Source: Thermodesulfitimonas autotrophica | Lineage (GTDB): Bacteria; Bacillota; Desulfotomaculia; Desulfotomaculales; Ammonificaceae | Assembly: GCF_003815015.1 (NCBI RefSeq) | Contig: NZ_RKRE01000002.1 | Location: 186,001-250,000 of the forward strand | Direction: 5' to 3' | DNA length: 64,000 bases | In this document: piece by piece, positions 1-7,457 of the stretch | Layout of the letters: each line of letters opens with the position of its first letter | Numbering within the stretch: position 1 is the first letter of the stretch | The notes under the pieces: generated by a model | The model's database searches: none | The model's input: the letters and a program-made list of their open reading frames with translations, nothing else | What the model was told of the DNA's origin: nothing | Position numbers and translations under genes: made by a program

Positions 1-1247
1 CCGGTCGGAACCTTGGGGTAAAAGTAAGTTGACTTCTGGGGCATCCGCTCGCCAGCCTCTGCCACCGCCACCATTTCGGCCACCTCAGGGGCACGAAGAA
101 AGAAAGCCATATCCCAGCTACCGCCGTCAACTAACCGGCAGGCCGCCGTGGCGTCGTGCGTGTAGCTTACCCTGGTGCCGGCACGACATTCCGCCGCATC
201 AATACCGAGGAGCCGCTCGAGAATTAGGGCGTGCAGCACCGCAACCTCCAGGCGCTTCCAGGCAGGTGACCCGGGGCCCGGCAAGACCCCGGCCGGATCA
301 AGCCCCTCCTTCAACCGCAGGTGGAAAGCCCGCCCCTCCCGGGTGTAAAGACCGAAAACGTACCGCCCTGCCGCCTGCGCCACCCGGTCCCTTCGTGTCT
401 CCACCACAGTGAAGAATTCCGCCACCGCGGTGAGAAAAGCCTCCAGATCGAAGGCGGGCGTTACCCTGACCAGACGGTGCGTGGGCAGGATTACCAGGCC
501 CGGGTCGTAGATGTTTACCAGCAAGGCCAGGATAAAATCATACGGCTGCACGCCGGTCGGGTTCGCCGCCGCCCGGCGCTCGCGGGCGTACTGGAGCGCT
601 GTCTCAAACCGGTGGTGGCCGTCAGCGATGTAAACGCGCCGGCTGGCAAAAAAATCGGTAACGGCGGCAATGACCGGCTCGTCCTGGATCACCCAGAGCC
701 GGTGACGCTGTCCGTCGCCGTCCGTGAAGTCATAGACAGGTTGCCCGCGCCGCGCGAAAATAGCCGCAAGAAGACCTTCAGGGTCCGCGTAGAGGCCAAA
801 AATAGGTGAAAAGTTGGCCTTACAGGCGCGGAGAAGCTCCAGGCGGTCGGCCTTTGCCGCCGGTAGCGTCTCCTCGTGCGGAAAGATATTCTTCCCGTAC
901 GGCTCCAATTTAAGCCCGCAAAAAAACCCGCTGCGGGTCCGCGGCACGCCGGAGAGGTAAAAGGTCTGTTCGTAGAAGTAAAAGGCGGGGCGATCCTCAT
1001 TGGTTAAGACTCCTTCCTCCCGCCACTTCCGGAAAGTCGCTGCAGCGCGGGTATAGCGGTTGTTGCCCGCGTCATCGTCAGGAAAGGTGAGCCCGTATTC
1101 CAGCCGGATGATGTTATAGGGGTGACGGGCGTAATACTCGCGCTGGGCCGCCGCGTCGATTACATCGTAAGGGGGCGTGATCACCGCCGCCAGATCGCCG
1201 CTGCGGGGGTCGTAACGCCAGCCCCTGATTGGTGTGAGAGTTGCCAC
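1..1247 (-). CDS. DUF1015 family protein (partial, runs off left edge)
   Basis: About 415 residues are visible and the 3' end lies outside the window. The reading frame is open from a GTG at 1247 to base 1. The N-terminus contains ITPPYDVI followed by a tyrosine-rich HPYNIIRLEYG stretch, and further in there is ADGHHRFETAL and a conserved FILALLVNIYDPGL stretch. These are hallmarks of the DUF1015 family, whose biochemical role is not established; members often sit near serine biosynthesis genes in clostridia. The start is well fixed: an in-frame TAG lies two codons upstream (1254-1256, the stop of the preceding gene), and AGCGGAGGT precedes the GTG by about 10 nt. It is almost certainly co-transcribed with the upstream mazG-like gene. 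Family assignment is by recognition; no function is claimed. Confidence 0.85.
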   Translation of the reverse strand, partial: MATLTPIRGWRYDPRSGDLAAVITPPYDVIDAAAQREYYARHPYNIIRLEYGLTFPDDDAGNNRYTRAAATFRKWREEGVLTNEDRPAFYFYEQTFYLSGVPRTRSGFFCGLKLEPYGKNIFPHEETLPAAKADRLELLRACKANFSPIFGLYADPEGLLAAIFARRGQPVYDFTDGDGQRHRLWVIQDEPVIAAVTDFFASRRVYIADGHHRFETALQYARERRAAANPTGVQPYDFILALLVNIYDPGLVILPTHRLVRVTPAFDLEAFLTAVAEFFTVVETRRDRVAQAAGRYVFGLYTREGRAFHLRLKEGLDPAGVLPGPGSPAWKRLEVAVLHALILERLLGIDAAECRAGTRVSYTHDATAACRLVDGGSWDMAFFLRAPEVAEMVAVAEAGERMPQKSTYFYPKVPT

Positions 1248-1253
1248 GCAGCG

Positions 1254-1577
1254 CTATACCTCCGCTTTCCTTGTCCAGCGCTGGCTGTCGCGCTGGCGGT
1301 ATTTGGCCATCGTCTTCCGAAAAGCATCCGCCAGGTCGATGCCCAGCGAGTTGGCGTAGCAGGCGAGAATGAAGAGGATGTCACCGATCTCCAAGGCGAT
1401 ATCGCCCGGCGGCTCATCCGGTTTCTTGGGCTTCTCGCCGTAGCGGTGGTTGAGCTCCCGGGCAAGTTCCCCGACCTCCTCGATAAGACGAGCGAGGATG
1501 CTCAGGGGATGCCAGTAACCCTCCGCAAACTGGCCGATCCAGGCGTCAACCTCAGCCTGTACCTCCCGGAGATCCAT
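1254..1577 (-). CDS. MazG-like nucleotide pyrophosphohydrolase (YpjD-like)
   Basis: A 107-residue protein that probably hydrolyses (d)NTPs or modified nucleotides to monophosphate and pyrophosphate in the cytosol (house-cleaning). It shows the all-alpha MazG-like motifs: LIEEVGELARE (the EExxE metal-binding helix) and EIGDILFILACYAN (ExxD), with the C-terminal RDSQRWTRK typical of Bacillus YpjD. Length matches YpjD. I chose the ATG at 1577 (MDLREV) over the upstream ATG at 1607, because a candidate promoter (-10 TAAAAT at 1614-1609) would start transcripts close to 1602 and the family aligns from MDLREVQAEVD. It is first gene of a two-gene operon with the DUF1015 gene. Confidence 0.9.
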   Translation of the reverse strand: MDLREVQAEVDAWIGQFAEGYWHPLSILARLIEEVGELARELNHRYGEKPKKPDEPPGDIALEIGDILFILACYANSLGIDLADAFRKTMAKYRQRDSQRWTRKAEV

Positions 1578-1608
1578 AGGCCTCAACCCCCGACAAAATA
1601 TCAGCAAA

Positions 1609-1636
1609 ATTTTAGCACAAATTACTGCCCCCGCAA
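1609..1636 (-). promoter_or_regulatory. sigma-A-type promoter for mazG-DUF1015
   Basis: On the minus strand TTGCGG (1636-1631), a 16-nt spacer and TAAAAT (1614-1609) lie about 30 nt upstream of the chosen ATG. Confidence 0.45.
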
Positions 1637-1782
1637 AGAAAAAAGTGGGCCATATACTGGGCCGGGCAGGTTTGAAGCTTCCGAGACCAACATTGCCCGT
1701 TAACTTTTTCCGGGAAGGGGTTAAAAGTTTCGCCTTCGGTTCGATCTTATTAAAGAGTGCCTTTTACAGTCAGGTGTTGCGT

Positions 1783-3723
1783 ATGAGCGAAACCGAGTTT
1801 ACCCTCTTAGCCACCAAGCTCGCTACGACGGAAGACCCGCTCCGTGTCGGGCAACTGATCGCCGCGGCGGTCTGTGCCGCCACCGGCTCCCCGACGGCCG
1901 ACGTTTACCTGGTAAACCGGAGCGAGGGCGTGCTCCTCTGCCTCACAGGAAAACACTTGCAGGAAAAGAACCTCCCGCTCGGCGATGCCGGCCTCCCCGG
2001 GCGGGCAATCAAGAAGGGAGAGCCAGTCGAAGCGGAAGGCCGGCTCGCGGTACCCATAACCTACGCCCACCAGGAAATCGGGGTGCTGGTAGTCGAAGCG
2101 GGAGAAAACCCTGAAGCCCGTGCGGCCGGGATCTCCGGTCTCGCAGGGGTCATCGGCCTGGCGCTGGCAAACCTTGCGGCGCGGCAGGAGATGCTGGCGC
2201 AGTGGCGTTTCCTCGAAGTCATCACCACCCTTAACTGGCTCATCACCTCCGGCCTCGAAAGCCGGGAATTCTATGACGCCCTCCACCACCTGATTAAGGG
2301 ACTGATCGACTTCGATTGGATGAAGGTCCTAGTCAAGGAAGATAACCGGCTGAACGTCCTCGCCTTCATGCGGGACGGCACCCCAGTCGAAGCCAAGGAG
2401 GCGGAAGATCCCAGCGATCTTATCCTCCAGGCGCGACTCGAAGGGGGCCAGCCGGAAGTAATCGAGGACCTCACCTTGGTCCCGGAACTCAACGAGGCCC
2501 AGAGTCTCACCGCAGCAGGGCTGCGTTCCCTGCTCCTCGTGCCCCTGCTCACCAAACGGGGCGTTATCGGCGGGCTCTGCTTCTACAGCCGGGAGAAGGG
2601 TAAGTACGCGGAAAAAGACTTCCCCCTCGCCCAGCAACTCGCGGGCCAGTTAGCAATAACCATAGAGAACTCCCTGCTCATCAACGAAATGGCGCGCAAA
2701 AACCGCGAAATCGAGAAGAGCCACCAACGGCTTCTTACCCTCAACACGGTCGCGGAGGTCCTTACCCGCTCGCTCGAGATAGAGCTGGTCCTCCAGGAAG
2801 TTCTGGCCAAAGTTACGGAAGTAGCCAACTGGGATGCGGGGGCCGTTTACCTGCGCGAAGAGAACGAATCTTACTCGCTGGCAGCCCAAAGAGGCCTGCC
2901 CGATGACTGTGCCGCCCACGTGGCAAAAAGCTTAGGGACCAGAGATGACGCCGAAAACAACCCTCTCCGGTTAAGAGAAGAACTCGTGTTTTTCGACGCC
3001 CGGGAAATCTTCCGCCGCTCCGATCTCGAAACCTGCACCGTCGGAGGCTTTGCCTCCGGCGTGGTGGTTCCCCTGAAGCACCAGGACGAACTCCGCGGCG
3101 CGCTGGTGCTCTTTCACCGGAGCAAAATGGAACTCACCGAGCCGGAACGAAGCGTGCTCGAGGCGGTGGGCAACCAAATCGGCGTGGCGGTAGAAAACGC
3201 CCGGCTCTACCAGAAGGTTAAGAGCATGGCCGAACACGACGCTTTAACCGGACTTTACAACCGGCACAAGTTCTTTGCGGTCCTGGATACGGAACTTAAG
3301 CGGTGTAAGCGTTATAACGGGAAATGCGCGGTTTTGCTTTTTGACGTAGACCACTTTAAGGACTATAACGATACGTTTGGCCATCTCGCAGGCGACGAAT
3401 GCCTCCGCAAGGTTAGCGCCCTCATCAGGCAGAGCATCCGGGAGACAGACACGCCGGCCCGCTACGGGGGCGAGGAATTCGTAGTGTTGGTGGTCGAAGC
3501 CGACGCTCGTGCCGCCATAACCGTAGCCGAAAGGCTGCGGAAGCGGCTTGAAGCCGCAGGGCAAAAAGAACCCTTACCCACCGTGAGCATCGGGGTTGCC
3601 GTCTATCCCGACGATGCGCAGACGGTGCAGGACCTGCTCCTGATAGCCGATAACAACCTTTACACGGCAAAGCGCCTCGGGAGAAACCGGACGGTTTGGC
3701 GGGGTCTGGTGCAGACAGCTTAA
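1783..3723 (+). CDS. diguanylate cyclase with tandem GAF domains
   Basis: A 646-residue soluble protein predicted to make cyclic di-GMP from two GTP. The first ~480 residues look like three consecutive GAF sensor domains (repeated pattern ending in LA.Q.A..IENA.L). The last ~160 residues are a GGDEF domain beginning HDALTGLYNRHKF, with the active-site signature YGGEEF and an upstream RETD, which fits the RxxD product-inhibition site five residues before GGEEF. No EAL domain or membrane segment is seen. The start is ATG at 1783 (MSETEF) after CAGGTG; the frame is open about 46 codons further upstream but that part looks non-coding. Its 3' end overlaps the convergent metF by 4 nt. Confidence 0.93.
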   Translation: MSETEFTLLATKLATTEDPLRVGQLIAAAVCAATGSPTADVYLVNRSEGVLLCLTGKHLQEKNLPLGDAGLPGRAIKKGEPVEAEGRLAVPITYAHQEIGVLVVEAGENPEARAAGISGLAGVIGLALANLAARQEMLAQWRFLEVITTLNWLITSGLESREFYDALHHLIKGLIDFDWMKVLVKEDNRLNVLAFMRDGTPVEAKEAEDPSDLILQARLEGGQPEVIEDLTLVPELNEAQSLTAAGLRSLLLVPLLTKRGVIGGLCFYSREKGKYAEKDFPLAQQLAGQLAITIENSLLINEMARKNREIEKSHQRLLTLNTVAEVLTRSLEIELVLQEVLAKVTEVANWDAGAVYLREENESYSLAAQRGLPDDCAAHVAKSLGTRDDAENNPLRLREELVFFDAREIFRRSDLETCTVGGFASGVVVPLKHQDELRGALVLFHRSKMELTEPERSVLEAVGNQIGVAVENARLYQKVKSMAEHDALTGLYNRHKFFAVLDTELKRCKRYNGKCAVLLFDVDHFKDYNDTFGHLAGDECLRKVSALIRQSIRETDTPARYGGEEFVVLVVEADARAAITVAERLRKRLEAAGQKEPLPTVSIGVAVYPDDAQTVQDLLLIADNNLYTAKRLGRNRTVWRGLVQTA

Positions 3724-4607
3724 ATCCCCGCCGCCTCGAGGATCTCAAGCACCAACTCTTCCCGGCCGATGGCCATGATGTGGACGCCGTCGCAGAGCCT
3801 CTCTTTCTTGATGGTAGCAATCATCCGCCCCGCGATCTCGATCCCTTTCCGGAGCGCCCCTCCCTTCCCCGCAGCAGCCAGTTCGTCGATCAGATACTGC
3901 GGCACGCAAATACCAGGAATGTTCGCGTTCATATATTTCGCCATGCCGACCGAAGTAAGCAGAATAATCCCGGCCAAAATTTTCACGGGGAACTGGCGGG
4001 CAAACTCCATAAACTTCGCGAACTTTTCGAGGTCGTAAACGCCCTGGGTCTGGAAGAATTCGGCGCCGGCTTCAACCTTCTTCTCGAACTTGATGAGCTG
4101 CGGTTCGATCGGGTCCGCTTCCGGGCAGACCACAGCGCCCGCGCAAAACTCAACCGCACCGTCGAGCTTGTTCCCGCCCAGGTCTTCGCCTGTCTCGAGC
4201 TGGCGGATGGCCCTAAGCAACTGGACCGAGTCGAGGTCGAAAACCCCTTTCGCCCCCTTGTGGTCGCCGATTACAACGGCGTCACCGGTTAGGCAGAGCA
4301 CATTGCGAATGCCCCGCGTGTAAGCGAAAAGAAGGTCGGCCTGCAATGCCAGCCGGTTGCGGTCCCGGCAGGTCATCTGCAAAATCGGCTCCCCGCCCCG
4401 CTCTTTAATGGCTAAACAACCCCCAAGCGACGGAAAACGCATCACCGAGCTCTGGTGGTCGGTCACGTTGAGCGCATCCACCCGGTATTTTAGCAGGTCG
4501 ATATGGTGCTGCATTTTATCGAGGTTGGTCCCTTTCGGCGGACCGATCTCGCAGGTAACCACAAACTTACCGGAATTTAGAACCTCTTGGAATTTCGATA
4601 CGGCCAT
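3720..4607 (-). CDS. metF: methylenetetrahydrofolate reductase, large (MetF) subunit
   Basis: A 295-residue TIM-barrel flavoprotein that reduces 5,10-methylene-THF to 5-methyl-THF, in the methyl branch of the Wood-Ljungdahl pathway. Visible features: TCEIGPPKG at the N-terminus, NVTDHQSS, NVLCLTGDAV, and GAEFFQTQGVYD, all typical of the acetogen-type MetF. It lacks a regulatory C-terminal domain, and in this family flavin reduction depends on a partner, MetV, which is encoded 16 nt upstream. AAGGAG lies about 8 nt before the ATG. It is the last gene of the NuoG-like/NuoE/NuoF/metV/metF operon. It differs clearly from the second MetF at 10352, suggesting separate roles. Confidence 0.93.
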   Translation of the reverse strand: MAVSKFQEVLNSGKFVVTCEIGPPKGTNLDKMQHHIDLLKYRVDALNVTDHQSSVMRFPSLGGCLAIKERGGEPILQMTCRDRNRLALQADLLFAYTRGIRNVLCLTGDAVVIGDHKGAKGVFDLDSVQLLRAIRQLETGEDLGGNKLDGAVEFCAGAVVCPEADPIEPQLIKFEKKVEAGAEFFQTQGVYDLEKFAKFMEFARQFPVKILAGIILLTSVGMAKYMNANIPGICVPQYLIDELAAAGKGGALRKGIEIAGRMIATIKKERLCDGVHIMAIGREELVLEILEAAGI

Positions 4608-4623
4608 CTCCGATTCTCCTTAC

Positions 4624-5274
4624 CTATCCGAGTTTTATGCTCTTCGGACGCGGTACCACCTGGTAATTCTTCGGCGGGTGGTACTGGCGCATGAGGTCCA
4701 GCCGTCCTTGAAGTTTAAGACGCCGGTAGATAAGGGTCCAGGCGCAGTCCTTCTCCTTATCCACCTCGCACTTGCCGTTATTGGTTCCGCCGCAGGGGCC
4801 GTTAAGGAGACCTTTGTGGCAGGCGGTGAGAGGACAGATGCCGGCCGTTTCCCCCAGCACACACTGGCCGCACTGGGCGCAGACCTCCCGGAACTGGCCG
4901 GGTTTCTCTTCTACACCAATAAAGAGGGTATCGAGAGCCGGGAGAACCGGTTTGTTGGTATAAAGGCTTAGCCGGTGGACACCGAGCGCGCAGGCCATCA
5001 CCAGGATGCAGCCCGCTTTCCGGATGGCCCGCTCGTTCTCTTTCAGCAGCACGGCCGTCATTTCGTCGCAGGCAGTCGGGATGACCGTCGACCCGGTCAC
5101 CACTTTATCGATCGCTTCAAGGCGCTCCTGCATCGCCGCTACCTGCTCGATCCCACCGGTTGCAGTCATGGTGGCGCAGGTACCGCACCCGGCAATGAAG
5201 ACCGCATCAAACCTTCTCAGACTACGCTCGATCTCCTCGAAAGGCTTCTGTTTGGTGATCGACTTCATCTCCAC
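4624..5274 (-). CDS. metV: methylenetetrahydrofolate reductase iron-sulfur/zinc subunit MetV
   Basis: A 216-residue protein of the MetV family (the MTHFR C-terminal domain family of acetogens). It contains GCGTCATMTATGG near residue 30, a cysteine-rich block CAQCGQCVLGETAGICPLTACHKG around residues 130-155, and NGPCGGTNNGKCEVD just after. In acetogens MetV carries a 4Fe-4S cluster and zinc and passes electrons to MetF. The start is GTG at 5274, or ATG at 5268 which has the better-placed GGGGGAT. It lies between the NuoF-like gene (38 nt gap) and metF (16 nt gap), so it is the expected link between the NAD(P)H-reactive subunits and MetF. Confidence 0.92.
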   Translation of the reverse strand: MEMKSITKQKPFEEIERSLRRFDAVFIAGCGTCATMTATGGIEQVAAMQERLEAIDKVVTGSTVIPTACDEMTAVLLKENERAIRKAGCILVMACALGVHRLSLYTNKPVLPALDTLFIGVEEKPGQFREVCAQCGQCVLGETAGICPLTACHKGLLNGPCGGTNNGKCEVDKEKDCAWTLIYRRLKLQGRLDLMRQYHPPKNYQVVPRPKSIKLG

Positions 5275-5312
5275 ATCCCCCTAAAGATTATCGCCTTTCG
5301 GCTCCTGTCCGG

Positions 5313-6968
5313 TTATCGCGGCGCTCTGACGCCCCGCCGGGATTTGAGCGGCAGGCGCTCCCAGTTGCTGGCAGGACACCTTTTCTCTTTTATGTGCGCT
5401 TCGTACTCATCCCTGAAGTAGTGGATCGTAGAAAGCACTGGGTTAGGACAGGTCTGCCCTAAACCGCAAAGAGAGGTTTCCTTGACCGTCCGCGCTATCT
5501 TGAGAAGCGTTTCTACGTCGCCTTCTTGCCCCTTACCTTCCGTGATTCTGGTAAGTATCTCCAGCATCTGCTTGGTTCCGAGGCGGCACGGCACACACTT
5601 GCCGCACGACTCTGCCTGGGTGAAGCTCAGGAAGTACCGGGCCACCTCGACCATACAGGTTTCTTCGTCCATCACCACCATGCCCCCAGAACCCATAATC
5701 GAACCGACCATGGCCAGGCTCTCAAAATCGACCGGGGTATCGGGAATCCGCGCGGGGATGCAGCCACCGGACGGGCCACCCGTCTGTACCGCCTTCAGGC
5801 GCTTACCGTCCGGAATACCCCCCCCGATATCGTAAATGATGGTGGAAAGAGACGTGCCCATCGGAACCTCCACCAGACCCGCGTTAACGATTTTACCGCT
5901 CAAGGCAAGCACGGTCGTTCCTTTGCTTTTCTCGCTGCCGATTCCCGCGAACCACGCGGCGCCGCGGTCGATAATAATAGGAACCGAAGCGAGAGTCTTC
6001 ACGTTATTGATGGTGGTAGGTTTCCCGGCCAGGCCGGCCTGGGCCGGATAAGGGGGACGCGGGCGGGGCATGCCCCGCTGGCTTTCAATCGAAGCGATGA
6101 GCGCCGTTTCCTCACCGCAGACAAAGGCCCCCGCGCCTTCCTTCAGATAGATGTCGAAAGTAAAACCGGAGCCGAGGATGTTCTTCCCTAAGAAACCTTT
6201 CGCCCGCGCCTGGTCAAGGGCAATCCGCAAACGCTTTACCGCCAACGGATACTCGGCGCGAACGTAAATAAAACCGGTGGTGGCACCAATAGCGTAACCG
6301 CCGATGGTAAGCCCTTCAATCACCGCGTGCGGGTCGGCCTCCAACACGGAACGGTCCATGAAGGCCCCCGGATCGCCCTCGTCAGCGTTACAGATAATGA
6401 ATTTCTCCGGGCTGCATACGTTACGGGCAAACTCCCACTTCCGCCCGGTGGGGAACCCGGCCCCGCCCCGCCCCCGCAACCCGGAACGCTTGATCTCTTC
6501 GATCACCTGCTCCGGCGTCATTTTGAGAAGCGCCTTCGCCAGCGCCCGGTAACCGCCGGCAGCGATATAATGGTCGATCTTTTCCGGGTTAATCCGGCCG
6601 CAGTTACGCAGGATGACCCGGCACTGCTTCCGGTAAAAGTCGACATCATGGTAGCGGGCAATGAGGCGGCCGCTCTTAGGGTCCCGGTAAAGGAGCCGCT
6701 CTACCGGCCGGCCGTCACGGAGGTGGGCGCTGACTATTTCCGGCACATCCTCGGGCCGCACCCCCAGGTAAAAAATCCCTTCTGGCTCAACAACGACGCT
6801 CGGCCCGTGGTTACACAACCCGTGCCCGTGGCACCCGCTGATCTCCACGGCTACGTTGCTCAGCCCCTGGCGTTTGACCTCCGCCTCAAAGGCGCGGTAG
6901 ACATCCTCAGAACCCATCGAGAGGCAAGGCGTCTCCGCGCAGACAAAAACGGTGTAAGCCTCCCCCAT
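5313..6968 (-). CDS. NuoF/HydB-like NAD(P)H-oxidising flavoprotein subunit
   Basis: A 551-residue FMN and Fe-S subunit expected to oxidise NADH or NADPH. Residues ~1-90 form a thioredoxin-like 2Fe-2S domain (Cys at 10, 15, 45, 53 region). Residues ~160-400 hold the NuoF core: LRGRGGAGFPTGRKW (FMN/NAD glycine loop) and NADEGDPGAFMDR. Near the end is the 4Fe-4S ligand set SCGKCVPCR with a later CGLGQTCPNP. Proteins of the HydB/HndC type usually continue with a two-cluster ferredoxin domain after KRCPA; here the protein stops about 20 residues later without it. The ATG follows the NuoE stop codon directly (TAA then ATG), so translational coupling is likely. Confidence 0.92.
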   Translation of the reverse strand: MGEAYTVFVCAETPCLSMGSEDVYRAFEAEVKRQGLSNVAVEISGCHGHGLCNHGPSVVVEPEGIFYLGVRPEDVPEIVSAHLRDGRPVERLLYRDPKSGRLIARYHDVDFYRKQCRVILRNCGRINPEKIDHYIAAGGYRALAKALLKMTPEQVIEEIKRSGLRGRGGAGFPTGRKWEFARNVCSPEKFIICNADEGDPGAFMDRSVLEADPHAVIEGLTIGGYAIGATTGFIYVRAEYPLAVKRLRIALDQARAKGFLGKNILGSGFTFDIYLKEGAGAFVCGEETALIASIESQRGMPRPRPPYPAQAGLAGKPTTINNVKTLASVPIIIDRGAAWFAGIGSEKSKGTTVLALSGKIVNAGLVEVPMGTSLSTIIYDIGGGIPDGKRLKAVQTGGPSGGCIPARIPDTPVDFESLAMVGSIMGSGGMVVMDEETCMVEVARYFLSFTQAESCGKCVPCRLGTKQMLEILTRITEGKGQEGDVETLLKIARTVKETSLCGLGQTCPNPVLSTIHYFRDEYEAHIKEKRCPASNWERLPLKSRRGVRAPR

Positions 6969-7457
6969 TTACCCTTCACCCTTCGTGAGCAGTTTCGCCA
7001 GCTTCTCAGGATCCATATAACCGTGGACCGCATCATTCACGACGACGTTAGGCGCCAGAGTGCACACGCCGATACAGGCCACCGTTTCCAGGGTATACTC
7101 CATGTCCGGCGTGGTTTCGCCTTCTTGGATGCCAAGCCGCTCTTCAAGCATTTTTAACAGGGTTTCGGCCCCGCGCACGTGGCAGGCGGTACCCCGGCAC
7201 ACCCTGATCACCTGCCTGCCGCGCGGCTTGGTATAAAACTGGGCGTAAAAAGAGATGACGCCCTGAACCTGGCTAGGGAAGAGCTTCATGCTCTTCGCTA
7301 CAATAGGAATCGCTTCGGGAGGAACGTAACCGAACTCGTTCTGGATGCGCTGAACCACCGGGATCAAGGCCCACCTTTCAACCTTGCACTCGGCAACGAT
7401 TTCCTTGATCCTTTCTAGATTAACACCTGGCGACCGATCAACTTCTCTCATCGCCAC
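6969..7457 (-). CDS. NuoE-like 2Fe-2S subunit
   Basis: A 162-residue thioredoxin-fold ferredoxin of the NuoE/HydC family, which relays electrons from the NuoF FMN. The four ligands are visible in CRGTACHVRG (two Cys) and VACIGVCTLAP (two Cys). The N-terminal helical part (IPVVQRIQNEFGYVP) is also typical. Two starts are possible, GTG at 7457 and ATG at 7451. Both overlap the 3' end of the upstream FdhA/NuoG-like gene (stop at 7438), indicating tight coupling. With the neighbours it makes a full NuoEFG-type module. Confidence 0.93.
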   Translation of the reverse strand: MAMREVDRSPGVNLERIKEIVAECKVERWALIPVVQRIQNEFGYVPPEAIPIVAKSMKLFPSQVQGVISFYAQFYTKPRGRQVIRVCRGTACHVRGAETLLKMLEERLGIQEGETTPDMEYTLETVACIGVCTLAPNVVVNDAVHGYMDPEKLAKLLTKGEG

